From positions 48,055,676-48,119,675 of the forward strand of contig CM049311.1 in assembly GCA_026874595.1 (NCBI GenBank): a stretch of DNA of 64,000 nt. Direction: 5' to 3'. The translations under genes were made by a program, and so were the position numbers. This DNA is from Sipunculus nudus (lineage: Eukaryota > Annelida > Sipuncula > Golfingiida > Sipunculidae). The notes beneath the pieces were generated by a model. That model was given only the letters and a program-made list of their open reading frames with translations, was not told the DNA's origin and searched no databases. Of the stretch, positions 1 to 12,895 are shown one piece after another (position 1 is the stretch's first letter; every line of letters starts with the position of its first letter).

Positions 1-30
<30 letters not shown>
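1..30. repeat. (TA)n microsatellite at window edge
   Basis: Pure TA dinucleotide run that begins outside the window. Similar tracts recur throughout the window. Confidence 0.95.
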
Positions 31-32
<2 letters not shown>

Positions 33-3000
33 CATTACAGAAAAATAACAGAATGCTTGTAAACTCCTACCTGAGCAAATTGTAGGGTGCACAGCCTTGT
101 AATATGTGATCGATGAAATTCAATTATTTATTTATCAGCATAAAATGGTTTTTCAGTCGATGACATTGGGTAAACTTTAAATTTTAGGACCAAACAAAAC
201 TTGAATTACAACTTTTCCATTAACAACTGCACAAACAGGAGTCAACTGCACGTTAAAATATACCAAGGCCGTGTATACCACCCTAAAGGGAAGGTCAGCT
301 CTGGAAAAAAAAATAAAAACAAAAGATATTGGAGCTTTTAGAAACAATCAACTCGAGATTTTATCCCACATAGAATATAGGATTGAATTCCGGGCGCTAA
401 GATGTTTTTTTCTTTTGTGTATTTGGTATTGGTGTACTGCGGCGCCAGGATATGTCAGTTCTATGAATTTTGGAGAATATTGCAGACTTTTGTCTATGCC
501 AGCAAGAACTTGGAGCGTCACTCACTGAATATCAACTGGCCTCTTGTGACTGCCCCGTTTCATGTCTTCTCAATCTACACGCTTATGCTCAGTAACATCT
601 GAGACGAACAAAACCACTTTTCCATCGTCTGCGAATTTCAAATTTGTTTGACGCTTGACTCACAGTTAAGACAAAGTTCCGTCAAAATGCTCAACCAAGG
701 ATAGCCTACAGCAACATATTGGGCTACATAAAACTTCCGGTTTTGCTCATCATGCCTTCTGGGCTAAACAGAAGTCATCAGTTCTTTTACATCAAATAAT
801 TGAATTAAACCAAGATAAACCGATCAAATATTCAGGGCAAGCGTTATGGCGCCAGTGATGTAAAAAAGTAGTCATTAATTGGTTTAAGTAAAAGACTGAC
901 GTCCCATCCACGATAAAACACGTTTAGGCAGACAGGAAATGAAGCAGACTACACTGGAATTTGCCCGGAGAAACATCAGGAAGATCGGTATCTCTGTCTC
1001 ATGTTTTCACTTTCTCTGCTGATTTTAATATCGGGATGTTGTGTTTGAAACACACCCACGGGAGGGGCCAGATGTTTTTACTTCCTGCAATAAGCCTTGG
1101 GAGCACTTTCGTGTATAAACAGCATGATGATTGACATATGACGATAAAATATTCAAAATATTGAGCTGTCTATAGTATTCGTCCTCTTATTGTGAATAAC
1201 AATTTTGATGACCATTTGCTATGAGATTTCTCCAATTCCTGTTGTTTAAGCTCTTGCATGCTGCAAGTCAATTTGCTTCAATCTGACAGTCATACTTACA
1301 AAACATCTTTATTTGCCTTCTACAGGTCCGGCCGATGTCATTTAACAGTCGTCATGATTATTAATACGTGCGCGCTAATTAGAATTTCAAACATGTGCAC
1401 GGATAAATATAAACATCAATATTAAGTTTTCTTTGGCTACAAAGAAAATAGGTTTCATTGGTACTTCAGTCTGTGTAAGTAACAAAGTAATATTGCATAA
1501 AACGCAGTTTGTCTTTCAATTTTTCGGGCCACTTGTGATTTTTAGTGTCAGCGACTTGCATATAAACTTTTGAAATCACGGTGGTTCCCGAAATCTGCTA
1601 CATGTAGATAAGTTCTCTCACCACACCTCCCTCTAAGTATTTCTCTCATTTTTCCCCTTTATTTCCAATTATCCCTGCACCAGGGAGGTATTATGCATTC
1701 CACTGAAATCGTTTGTCTGTTGGCCAGTTAACGTAAAAAAGTTATGAACCAGATTTTGTGGAAAGTTGAGACAACCAATTAAATATTTAAGATGTTCAAA
1801 TTGATATACATGTACTTTTAATTCAAACGACTGCATAGCATCGTGACATCGTGACATGGTTAAGATCGCTTCATTCATTAAGGACAGTTTTTGGCAAACA
1901 GTTGAGCAGGTGAACCCGTGTTATTTAAGGGGACCAATGTGGTCGAACACATGACAGATTGGTGAAGGGTCCTGGCCGGGCTTTCCAGGTAGTCGTGCAA
2001 CTTAATACTTCTAGCTTTTTTTTATTATTTTCTTCTTCTTGTTTTATTTTCATAAAAACCTATAAAGCTATAAATCTTAAGTTTTTAACTTCATGGCAGT
2101 TGTCATTGATTATGTGTACTTGGGCCAAGTCAGGTGCTATACTACCTTAGTGCTAATTAGTCTGCAGTTTGTTCTTTTATATCTGAGGTTAAACCTGTAT
2201 CAGACCAGTTGCCCACATCTGGTTGAAATAGTGAGTTGGATATGACAGTCTGTTTTGCAGCAACATATGTGTACCATAAAAACTGGTTAATGTTAGGCGT
2301 CGTCAAGTTGATTGCGCAGACCCGCACGATTGAAAAATTAAAATGGAATGCCAAGTAAGATCACACTAAAGTGATGTAACTCTAGGGTTTTTGCTGCAGT
2401 AAGTATTTACACATTTATTTATTTACATGAAGATACATAAATATAAAATAAACAGTGTAACATTAATCCGTCACTGGGTATTTCAGCCCTCCAAACTTTG
2501 AATTTCTGCATGAAGTATATAATCGTTTTGGGAAAAAGTACCGACTGCCTCGAAAAAAATCGCTTTGTTATTTGGTGTGATGAAGTGAAGATTATTTCAT
2601 ATAGTATGCATGCCAAACTTAAAATAAAGATAATTTGACCAATCCCAGCTTTTTTTATTCTAACTCTCCTTTACGTTTGTCCACATATATATGAACTTAA
2701 ACAGTCCCATACCAATACATTGGTGTGGGGTGCATAATTAGACATTAGAGGAGAAGACACTGGAATTCTTGCTTCCCAGCAATGCCTTAAACAATGCATG
2801 TACAGCGAAACAATACACGACTGCATAAAGTCTCCGCCATTAGCCGGGTTTCCAGCTAATTACCAGCCAGTCAGCACTGGTCAGTTCTGATTATAGTCCA
2901 AACTGGCCTAAGGCCTCCTGCCTACGGAGTCAAAGGTATGCATGACTTGGACAAAAAAATAATGAACTCGTACACGCAGAGCAATTCTTCTATACTAGAC

Positions 3001-4018
3001 GTCTGTTCAATTCTAATATTTAACCAGAGAAAGTCAACATTTGCCAGTCAAGACGTTAACTACCAGCTGCCTGCCAATTTATTAAGATGATGAAATTATA
3101 ATTTAACGTGGTTGTTCGGGCGCTTTACTCAACTTCCAAGTAATGGTGATATATATTAAGGACATGTTGTAAAATGATAAACGGTCATAAGGACATTCTG
3201 AAACTATCCTTTCAAGATGAGAAATAATGGGTTGCATTATGGCTTTAATTTGCCAAATAATATCAGAGAGACGAAACATCTATAAGGCATCTAACATATA
3301 AATGCCTATAGGAAAATAATCTAAGCTTAATCTATATTTCTAATTCAATTAAAGTATATATTTGACAGTTGTATGCAGATCAATCGATTATATCGATGAC
3401 TGGTTGATTAAATTGCTTGCATAACCAACCACACACAATTATATGAGGGCATTGAATGAAGTCACAGTCATATCCAGAACATAAGTTTAATCTTGACATA
3501 TATATTAAAAGACGGGACGCAAAGTAGCGAATAGAATTAAAATTGAACCTTGTCCAACATACAGGTGTCAACAACTAGGCATTTATATAAAACCTAAGTT
3601 AGATTGAATTTACTCGGTCAATATTTTAGGTATAAATCTTTACAGATTTCACGGTAAAATAGAAGCTACATAAAATAATGGCTTAATAATCGAACATCGG
3701 TCGTTTGTTTTCTTTCAATCATCGAACATGATTTTCCAATCAAATCCTACCACTAATATTTGATCAATTAAGTATTCTCTTGTGGAGAATCATTGATCTT
3801 TAGATAATTTAGATTCTGACTGCATTTATATTAAGTTATTGTGTCTACTTAAGTTATCATGTTTGAATAACCGTTTTGCATTCACTTGGTTAAAGTTCAA
3901 ATATTTAGTCTCCTTATCTTCATTAATTTGTTATTTTGTTTTACAAAAATGGTGTATTACCTTTGTTACTGGGTGACATAAAAGCGGACCGAACTGTCTC
4001 GCTAGTGAAGTTTGTTTT
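31..4018. other. Non-coding stretch, no gene recognised
   Basis: AT-rich sequence with only short, low-complexity reading frames (none over about 85 codons). None has a recognisable motif or paired splice sites. It could be intergenic or lie in an intron of the GPCR gene whose first exon is at 16.2-16.5 kb on the minus strand. Confidence 0.6.
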
Positions 4019-4240
4019 TCTAGCGAAGCGGTTGGTATGCAGGACTTGTGCGCCACCCACATGGGGTCGACTCCCGGATCATCCCAATGTTTTCCCCTGA
4101 ACAATTTGTCTTTGTAACACCATAATGACATAGTATTGTTGGTACAACATTTGGTAAAACATTTGTGGTACTACGATCTGGTATGACATCAGTGTTACTG
4201 TAGGTATAGTATAACATCAGTGTCATTACATTTTAAGGGA
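4019..4240 (+). repeat. Candidate tRNA-derived SINE
   Basis: An A-box-like motif (TAGCGAAGCGGTTGG, about 4021-4035) is followed some 30 bases later by a B-box-like motif (GGTCGACTCCC, about 4065-4075), the spacing of an internal RNA polymerase III promoter. The B box lacks one base against the usual GGTTCGANTCC. The sequence does not fold convincingly as a tRNA. The following 150 bases carry a loose repetition of 'ggtac/gtggta' and 'aacat' words, like the tail of a SINE. No second copy was found in the window, so this rests on the promoter boxes alone. Confidence 0.35.
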
Positions 4241-7034
4241 CAGGTGGTACAACAATATGGTGAATCATTAGTGGTACAATTAAGAAATATACCATGCGAC
4301 AATTAAAGATTTACATGACAACCTCTTTTACGGGACCAGAAGAACAGAAATGCAGATAAATCTCTCCGTTTAAAAGCGTGAACGTAGTATTTATTTAGGA
4401 ATCTATATTATAACAGACTTTGGTAGCGCTGGACATTTGTCACGCAGCTTCTCTGTGGTCACGCCTCCGATATGCAAGATTTTGGTCTTGAAGGTTCAAG
4501 AATGATGCAAAGTGCGGCCTAAGGGGGTCATTTTCCTTATTCTCGATAATTCCAGAGATATCTCATATTATTTTTGAAGGGGCGATCGCAGCGCCATCTG
4601 TTGGCAAATACGTTTGTGTATCAAGGCATGAAGTAGTTTTTTTCATTTGAATCAGGACCTAAGGTCATCCTTAGTTTTACTTTTTCTGAGACTCATAGAG
4701 TCAGACATAACATAATGTTCTGTTGTTCTCAGAGCATCAGTAAACACGATTAGATTTTATTAATAAAAATGTGATCAGTAGGGCTTGAAATAAACGTTTG
4801 CCATATATATTGCTTATCAATTAACAGATCTATAGCATGCGGAACAAAATGTACACCTGGTACCTGTCATAGGTGTGTTGTTGGGTTACCTATAAATAGG
4901 AATCAGCCCGTCCTCATTTTATTCTGCCCTACTTGTAATGAAACTAAACTGGTCTTCAAGTGCAAAATAATGACCGGGTAGGGTATGCTAGTGGCTTAAT
5001 ATACAAATCACGGACAACACAGATACGTTACAAAAGACCAAATATGTTTCATAATAATATAGATTTATACCTGGCCAGGGTCAAGCTAAACGGGTTTTCT
5101 TCAGCGAGCTTGGTGTGTTAATTCTGTTCCATTTAAATTCCAGACCGCTAAGTTATAAGTAAATAGATTAGTGTGTTTACGCTTAAGGACATCCGAATGC
5201 TTCACTGGTCACAGTGACTGACCAGTGACTGACAACATCACTGTGACTGACCAGTGAGTGACAAAATGACCACAGGCTCCCCTGCCTTTCCGAGCTTCTA
5301 GCTAGACTACATCGATAGCTCATTCAGCTGCACAAACAGAGCTCATCGAGATATAATAAAAGATGTTATATTGGATAACATATACCTTTACATCAAGTGA
5401 GATTTTGTCTCAGAATCGATGGGCCAATCTCAGAATGTCCAAGGTGTGAAAATAAATGAACGATTGTTTGCAAACATTCGTTGTCTTGGATAAATATTGA
5501 CCAATTGTGCCGACACATCGTTCATGTGGAGCACCGTAGGGCTATACTATTAGATCTCTTCTAATGGGTTTACTGTCAAGAAAACCATGTTCATGTAAAT
5601 GTCTTTGTACAAACTTTTGGTGTATGATATACAAACCAAACAAGGTCTAGAGGTATTGCACTATCAAAGTAGCCATCGGTCCACTTCCCTTACCTTTTAC
5701 ATTAACGGCAAACTTATTTCAACTAAATGCCAAACATGAAGCTAATTATTTAAGACTTAAAGATTTCAAATACAGGTAAAAATAACATCATGATATTCAA
5801 ATAATATTGTCTACACTTCGTTTCATCCAGGAGTTCAAATCAAGTTTCTTTGAATGTTTTTGTTAAATCTTGAAAACCAGATTTCACTGAATAATAAGTT
5901 CCTCCAATAAAAGGAAACCAAACTTTACCTACGCTCCAAACGCAGCGGTTATACACTGCAGTCCTCCAGGATCATGTTTTATGTAACAGACAAACCAGGG
6001 CGGATGTCGCCTGTTTAAAATTTTGAGCTGGATGCACAATGCAATAACTTGTTCTCAGATTACAATTCTTGCTCTGTGCTAACCCTGGTGGTCAGACCAT
6101 GAGAATCTTGCTATGCAAAGCAGCGGTTAAACGAAAAGAGACCTGGTACGACCCTAAAGTATAACCGCTGTGTGAGGAGCTAAACATTACCTGGTTAATA
6201 TATTTAATTAATTGTCTTGGAAAACAATCATTTTGTTATGACGATATGTCCGAAGTAACGGTACCAAATACTCCTTTTGACAACTTTTGTCTCGGTGGTA
6301 GAACCATGAATATTATATATATTTCGTCAAAGAAAAGAGCACATCACTTCATGAAGAGGCGGCCAGAGAGTCGTAAAGTCTCTATTAATCATCTAGAATG
6401 AATTATTTTAGTATTCTTCATCGGACTTCTTAGACCACTCTGTCACAAATACATATTAAATAGAATATAGATATTTCATTATTATCACACACAAAGACTG
6501 AAAGGCATCCATGGTTGTACAGGCTACAGTCTGTTAAACTAAATAAGAAAGAAATGTAGATTTAATACCATCTGAACATTAAACAAGGGTAACATGCAGT
6601 CACTGAAGCCAGACTTTAATTGGATAACCAGTACACGTTTGTAGGTCAATAAAATTATACCCTTCCTTTATGTAATAGAATAATTTAATAACGTTACGGC
6701 AATATTTTTTATTCTCTTTACGCATTTCAGAAGAAAAGTCGGATAAAAGCAAATATAGAGGGATTCGAAGCCAAAGAAGCGCTTCCACTCTCCCTGAGCT
6801 TGTTACCGCACGTCAAAGGCGCACATGTGACACATCCTGGACTTGTATGGCCCGCTGCTCTCCGCTGTTGGATAGCACCGCAGGAGAGGGCACTTAAATG
6901 GGATTATATTGCTTGGCTATTTTTACTCAACCGTAAGGCTGGCAATTAGCTATTGATTTTAAAGACGTCCGGCCCTGTGGATGTATCCACTGTATCTAAA
7001 TACGTGGCACGACGACAGAATACTATCATACTGT
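4241..7034. other. Non-coding stretch, no gene recognised
   Basis: No coding exon was recognised. A small feature at 5200-5270 has the word ACTGGTCA and its reverse complement TGACCAGT repeated in alternating orientation, giving short hairpins. Confidence 0.55.
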
Positions 7035-7480
7035 CTCCGACATCAGTCCAGTGCGTGGCATCTATTATCAGATTATCCTAACAGACCAGTGCGTTGCATC
7101 TATAATCCCAACGGCCCATAGCGTGTCATCTATTATCCCATACGTCTAGTGCGTGTCATCTATTATCCCGACAGTCCAATGCGTGTCATCTATAATCCAA
7201 ACAGCCCAACGCGTGTCATCTATTATCCCAACCGTCTAGTGCATGTTACTATTATCCCAACCGTCTAGTGCATGTCATCTATTATCCCAACCGTCTAGTG
7301 CATGTCATCTATTATCCCAACCGTCTAGTGCATGTCATCTATTATCCCAACCGTCTAGTGCATGTCATCTATTATCTCCACAGTCAACCTCGTGTCATCT
7401 ATTATCTCTACAGTCTTGTGCGTGGCATTTATTATCCCAACAGTCCAGTTCTTGGCATCTTTTGTTTCCATTCCAGTGCC
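7035..7480. repeat. 30-bp minisatellite, about 14-15 copies
   Basis: Tandem 30-base unit with core TGCATGTCATCTATTATCCC. Four near-perfect copies start at 7261, 7291, 7321 and 7351, and the flanking copies are more diverged. The perfect centre and degraded edges are the usual result of unequal exchange in the middle of an array. The period is a multiple of three and lacks stops in two frames, so it creates spurious open frames (7243-7588) that encode a 10-residue repeat. I do not regard these as genes. Confidence 0.93.
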
Positions 7481-8076
7481 TGGCAGTTGACGGTTGAAAA
7501 TTCGAATCCTAGGAATGGTCACAGATACAATGGTCTCTCACTCGGTCCCTCTCTCAGATCAGCACGACAAATACTGTTGCCCAGGTGAGTTGGGCAATTT
7601 GTGACACCTCATAAATATATAATCTTACCACTAGATCACTACTGTATTACTGGTGTTTCCACTGATGTACATGCCTGGCAATGTACATCTGTGTATATGG
7701 GCAAGGCTGTGTTCCTTGTGGGCAGTGTCCTGGGCGGGGCCCTAGGTTACCAAGTCCAATTAACATCTGACAAGAATTTGTATCATACAAAATACGATAT
7801 TCAAATATATACCGATCAATTAACAGCGGTCTCGTTAAACATCATTTCGAAGCAACATTATCGGGATCTTGGAAGAATGACTCACTTTTTCAAACTAGGT
7901 TTGAAATCATTAATGTTAATATAGGACACAGCTTTTTATGATTTTGTGATATTTTAAATAGTTACCGTCATAAAGCATAGGAAAAGTGGTCTGCTATTGG
8001 AAGACGTTCCAAAAACAATGAGGCGTCACTTTTGCCCCAGTTTTCTGGAGAAGAAGTCAGGATTGGTCTTACTGGT

Positions 8077-8627
8077 TACGCTCCCGAGGCAGCGGAAATC
8101 TTGCGCTTCTAAAGAAGCAACTGATTTTCACGCTGCCAGCTTTGACCGTTTATGATATATTTAGACACCAGATGGCGGTTCGTTATCCGCTGAAATAAAC
8201 GTGCGTATGATGTGACAAGCAGCCAACCAGATGCCAATAAACAAACACTCGACAGGCATCCTGGCTCCGCCGATTGCTGCGCTTCAAGCGCCGCTTGTTG
8301 AGTTTCCGGTCGAATTTAAATTGCTCCCTCTGCATTCTCGCATCATCGACCGATTCGATTATGACATTATGACTGTGTTAGCGTAGCCATGTATCTGTTG
8401 TCTGCAGAACTGAAACAAGCCAGCGAGGTGTGCACGCAGCCTTTGTTGTTACGTTTCGTTTGAATTACATCTCACCGGCCGAGCATCCTATGTGCCCAAG
8501 GCCCTAAGCAAACCACATCAGGGGCAATTCTCTCTGAGCCTGTGGCCTGTTCAGACGGTTACGCGGGGTGATGAGCTGTCACTCAAAACGAAATAAATAT
8601 GATTGGCTCCGTTTATTCCTCGCTTGG
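8077..8627. repeat. ~550-bp duplicated non-coding block, copy A1
   Basis: This block aligns along its full length with 47620-48159 in the same orientation, at roughly 80% identity by eye with a few indels. Runs of 15-25 identical bases are shared, for example around CTCCCGAGGCAGCGGAAATC and GCATCATCGACCGATT. Similarity stops sharply at both ends. It has no open frame, no terminal inverted repeats and no clear target duplication. It may be a dispersed repeat of unknown class or a duplicated conserved non-coding (regulatory) element. Confidence 0.85.
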
Positions 8628-8977
8628 CTTTGTCTTCCAGCACAAGGTCTCATCTGATTGGACAAAAATACAATGCTACCCTCTGGTGTAGCAATTCAGG
8701 ATACGAGGTCATAACAAACAGCGCCTTACGATATAGGTAGTGGCCCTATAGGTAAAGCGCTGTGTAAAGAGCGTACTTACTGGTAGGAAAACTGAGTGCT
8801 TGACCTTTAATGTTGTTCTAGAAGTCAGTTTGAGGGTGTTTCCCTTACGGGAAAATGACAACCTTCAACCAGTCAATTGGATTCATCATAATTACGTGTG
8901 GACTTTGATGAAGCAATACTTCCAGTTCATATCAACGACTGAAAAATTAACTAACTAGAAATCTGCATAAGGAATGC

Positions 8978-9210
8978 AAACCTCCGCCATGTTTGGATCC
9001 CTATTATGGGATGAGCATAAGTGACTGTACATTTATGAATATTCCTTGATGACACTTCTGGATTTTGCTCCGGGTCCACACTAAAATCTAATCATTCTTC
9101 ATTGGCCCATTCCCCAAAATTCCCTGAAAATTTCATGAGATTCATTTCATGATTGTGTGAGTTATGTTATAAACAAACACACAAACACACTCACGGCAGG
9201 AGGCAATAAC
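8978..9210. repeat. Short interspersed element with CCTCCGCC / GGAGG-type ends
   Basis: Begins with AAACCTCCGCCATG and ends with GGCAGGAGGCAATAAC, a degraded inverted pair. The interior has a phrase about 'ggtccacactaaaatctaatc', then 'ttggcccattccc', then an A/C-rich run of acaaacacac words. This arrangement matches, from memory, a short interspersed repeat common in marine invertebrate genomes. I cannot confirm the family without a library search. Confidence 0.5.
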
Positions 9211-9807
9211 TTTAAAGCGCCGAAACAACTCAACCTCTTATCGAATTTACCAGCTGTGTATATATAATCATATATTTATTTCAACCCATTTGAAAAACTA
9301 GGACTTCAACAGAATCCTTGCTAACTGCGGTGCATTGTCCATAATTTGTGATATTAAATAACTCCTCAAACATAGAGCTAAGAGAAAAAAAAGCCTTATA
9401 TTCCCCTCCCTGACTGGACAAGCGTATACAAGCGTAGTATGTCTCGGTCAATTTGTTAATCTTTTAACATCCTCGGAACACGAGGAAAATCCCACTTCCT
9501 CTTCCATCTCCATCTGAGAAAGTCTTTCTCATCAATAAGTCTAGAATTCGTCCCTATCCGTCAAACTTAGGGGGAACTCCTACTTTATCAAGGTTTGAAC
9601 ACAAGGCATCTCAAGGCACCGCCTTTACGTCAATATCTGACCATGACGGATGAGAAAGCAATCTTTAGACCTGACCACGCCGACCTCACAGGATATTGCT
9701 CAAACTGACTTCTTGGCACTTTGTCAAAAATATTTAGGCGAGAATAGGAACAATTATATCCACATCTGTACCAAACATTTATAGCGAAAAAAATATCAAT
9801 ATATGTA

Positions 9808-9813
<6 letters not shown>

Positions 9814-9892
<79 letters not shown>

Positions 9893-9911
9893 ATATATAT
9901 ATACATATATA
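9814..9911. repeat. (TA)n microsatellite with ATTT interruptions
   Basis: About 98 bases of TA dinucleotide broken by two ATTTAT interruptions. Confidence 0.95.
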
Positions 9912-12845
9912 ATTAGCATGTCTTTCGATGATAAAACATGACATATAGTACCTTATTTTAACAAAACCGTGAATTATATTTCAGTTTTATCATCAGTATG
10001 TCGGTAAGAAAGCCTGAAACGGCGTCATATACCAATGTAATATAGATAAATTCATCCAAAACTAAATTAGGTACAGGGCAAGATGAAATTTTGTAAATTA
10101 CCAGAATAATGCGTCAATTCCGGGTTCGCTCTGACAACTAAATGAAAGAGACATTTCGGTCAGTAGCAATTATCCGTGGGATGCTAAACTGACAGGTGCC
10201 AATTACAGTCTTCGAAAAACATCTTAAAAAATACAGGATACACAGGTTTGGTTTTGTTGATACCCCGCCATTTTATTCCGCAAGGGAGCAGGTTATGGTT
10301 GAAATTAATGAGAGCTCTGAATATCATCAAAAACAGGTAAATAATCAGATGGATTAGAACGCAGGTCACCTCAGTGCAGTTTGTTTAGAGAGTGTGATTT
10401 GTTCACCTTTTTTAGCGGAGCATAAGCCCTAAATGCCCGCTATTACTGCTAGTTGCTTGGTGCACTGAAAGTGATCACATCGACATTAAAAACCAGGGTA
10501 AAATAATCAGCCTATCTACTACCTGTCACCAGGCGTGTAATTTGTAAAATGAGCACAAAGACAAGTTGGGCCTGGGAAATCCACGTTTAAAGTATTTGAT
10601 TACTACCTTGCTGTGTGCTGGCATCTTAATTGATTACGTTATTAACCTGCAAAAGAACAGAGACACGATGATACATACTGTCACCACACAGATGAGATTA
10701 AAATTTTGTTACATATTCTTCGCCTTTATTATAGTCCGCCGTTCCTTTCGTGTAATTAGTGTCAATGGAACCCGCTAATAGGTATCAGAGCTGCGCATGA
10801 CACTAACGATACCTATCCATTTTTGTGATACATTACTCGTATAATGTCCGTGTTTGTTCCCCACGGCGTGGCCAAGAAGAAAGCGCCGGCCGCGTAATTC
10901 AGTGGTCTTAAAAGGACCTCTGACCCGGATGTAAACTTTCAGGTCTCGTTTGATCAGTGCCCGGAAGAGGGATGGCAATTCAAATGCAGGCTTGGCCATA
11001 TAACCTAACTTTAATAGGCATTACATTCTGTCGTGCCGCAACTCCAATTAACGGTCCAACACCGCCAAGCTGTCAGGGACGTTGGTTTGCCTGATGAATT
11101 ACATCACGGGGAGATGTCAGCGGATAAGTAAGTATGCTTGTAATGGAGACCAACCGGATGGTTAACAATAACACCATGCCCTCAAGAAACCATTGTTTAA
11201 AACAAAAACTAAAAAAAACATAAAAATAAAAAACAACCTCATAACAAAGTTAAAATAATAGTTCTTATCTTGCGGCTGACCTCGCCAATACCAGCTACAA
11301 TCCTGCTGTCCTAAAATATATACCTTAAGGTCGGAGTTTCGTCTTAAAATAATAAAATGTTAATTTTTCAGAACATTAATGATTATGTTATATATATGTT
11401 ATTAAGTTATGTTTTATTAGATATATTATCAATGTTATACCTTGCCACAAAACGTGTTATTGATTATATAGTTCATTATTAAGAAAACGTAGCATGGGGT
11501 GTCGACAAACCTATGTGTATGTCCAAAGATCACCCCTTCATTCTCCAATTGCTGATTGGCTGGCAAATGGACTGAAGACTTGATTGATATATGGGATTGT
11601 GACTTTCAGAAGCAGGTCTTTAGAGTCTGAGCACTGTTTTAATGATCAGCTAGATAATATATATTGAACATGGGTAGCCAGGTGGCCTGAATACTAATGG
11701 ACCTGTGTATTGTTCCTTAATAAGTGCGGAGATGATAATGCTCCACCCTCTTCAGAGTTTGACACCTACAGACTTGATACCTGGTATCTCACTTTTTATA
11801 CATGATAAATGGTTAAGTGTAATTAAATATTACTACAAACCAGGACAAATTTACTTTTCTAAAACAGTTTTGGCCATTTTTAATACTAGATAAACAGACA
11901 AACAAAAGGACATTTAAGAAATGTTGCGGACCTCGCGGCTTATCATGTGACTCCCGTCCATCTCAACTGCAGGGACCAGAGTCAATAAAAGAAGTGACAT
12001 GTACCCATGTTACACACATTGTCTTATTCAAATAAACTGATTTCAAACAAAAAGCTTCATAAAGATCCTCCAGTCCACAAATGACGGGCGGCCACTCTGT
12101 GTTACGGACGCACCAAGTATTTCACCTTTTCTGTTTTATCTTGAAGCATGTACATCATAATTTAGTAATTCCCTGCAAAATTGAAACACACCTGACAGTA
12201 CACACGTTACCATTTATGCGTCTAATTATATCAGATTAATTGTATTAATATATATCGTAGATCGTTCGAGTGGGTGGATTTTAATGACCAAACGATACCC
12301 AGAACAAGAGGTTAATGGACTATTTATCTTCGTTTAAGAAAGAAATCTGAAAATCTTTCATAATAGTTAAATATGCTACGCGTGTCATATTCATAGGGTC
12401 CGTAGTGCCAGTTGTGCCAGTTGTCTTTCATCTGACGTTGTGTCCGTCCTGCCGGGTGACATTCATAGTAAATATCCATAAAGACCTGTTTTGTATTATA
12501 ACAAGGGGAATGAATCTCTCGTCCTCATATAGGGGCTTAACAAGTGGGTGCCGCAGGGGGCTATGCCGACTCTGTTTTCAACACTGAGGATCAACTGTAG
12601 AGACGATATATAACTGTAAAAAAAGATTATGATTGAAAGTAATTTTCAATCCATGAAATATCAGTCTCATTACTGTACACTTTCATCTGTAACAAAAGGG
12701 ATAAAGAAAGATGTTTATCCATCTGATTGTAATAATTTATTAGTTCACTTACTGTCAAAGTTCATTTATGTTGTGGCAAATGTGTCTATTATAATGAGTC
12801 TAAAATGTAACAAGGAAAAAATTTCTTGAATTTCATTCTCGACTG

Positions 12846-12850
<5 letters not shown>

Positions 12851-12892
<42 letters not shown>
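12851..12892. repeat. (TA)n microsatellite
   Basis: Uninterrupted TA run. Confidence 0.95.

Positions 12893-12895
<3 letters not shown>

Noticed and set aside
7035-7480. CRISPR-like array
   Set aside because: Units are contiguous without unique spacers, in a eukaryotic context.
7243-7588. Open frames encoding LLSQPSSACH-type repeats
   Set aside because: They arise from the 30-bp minisatellite and no other sign of a gene is present.
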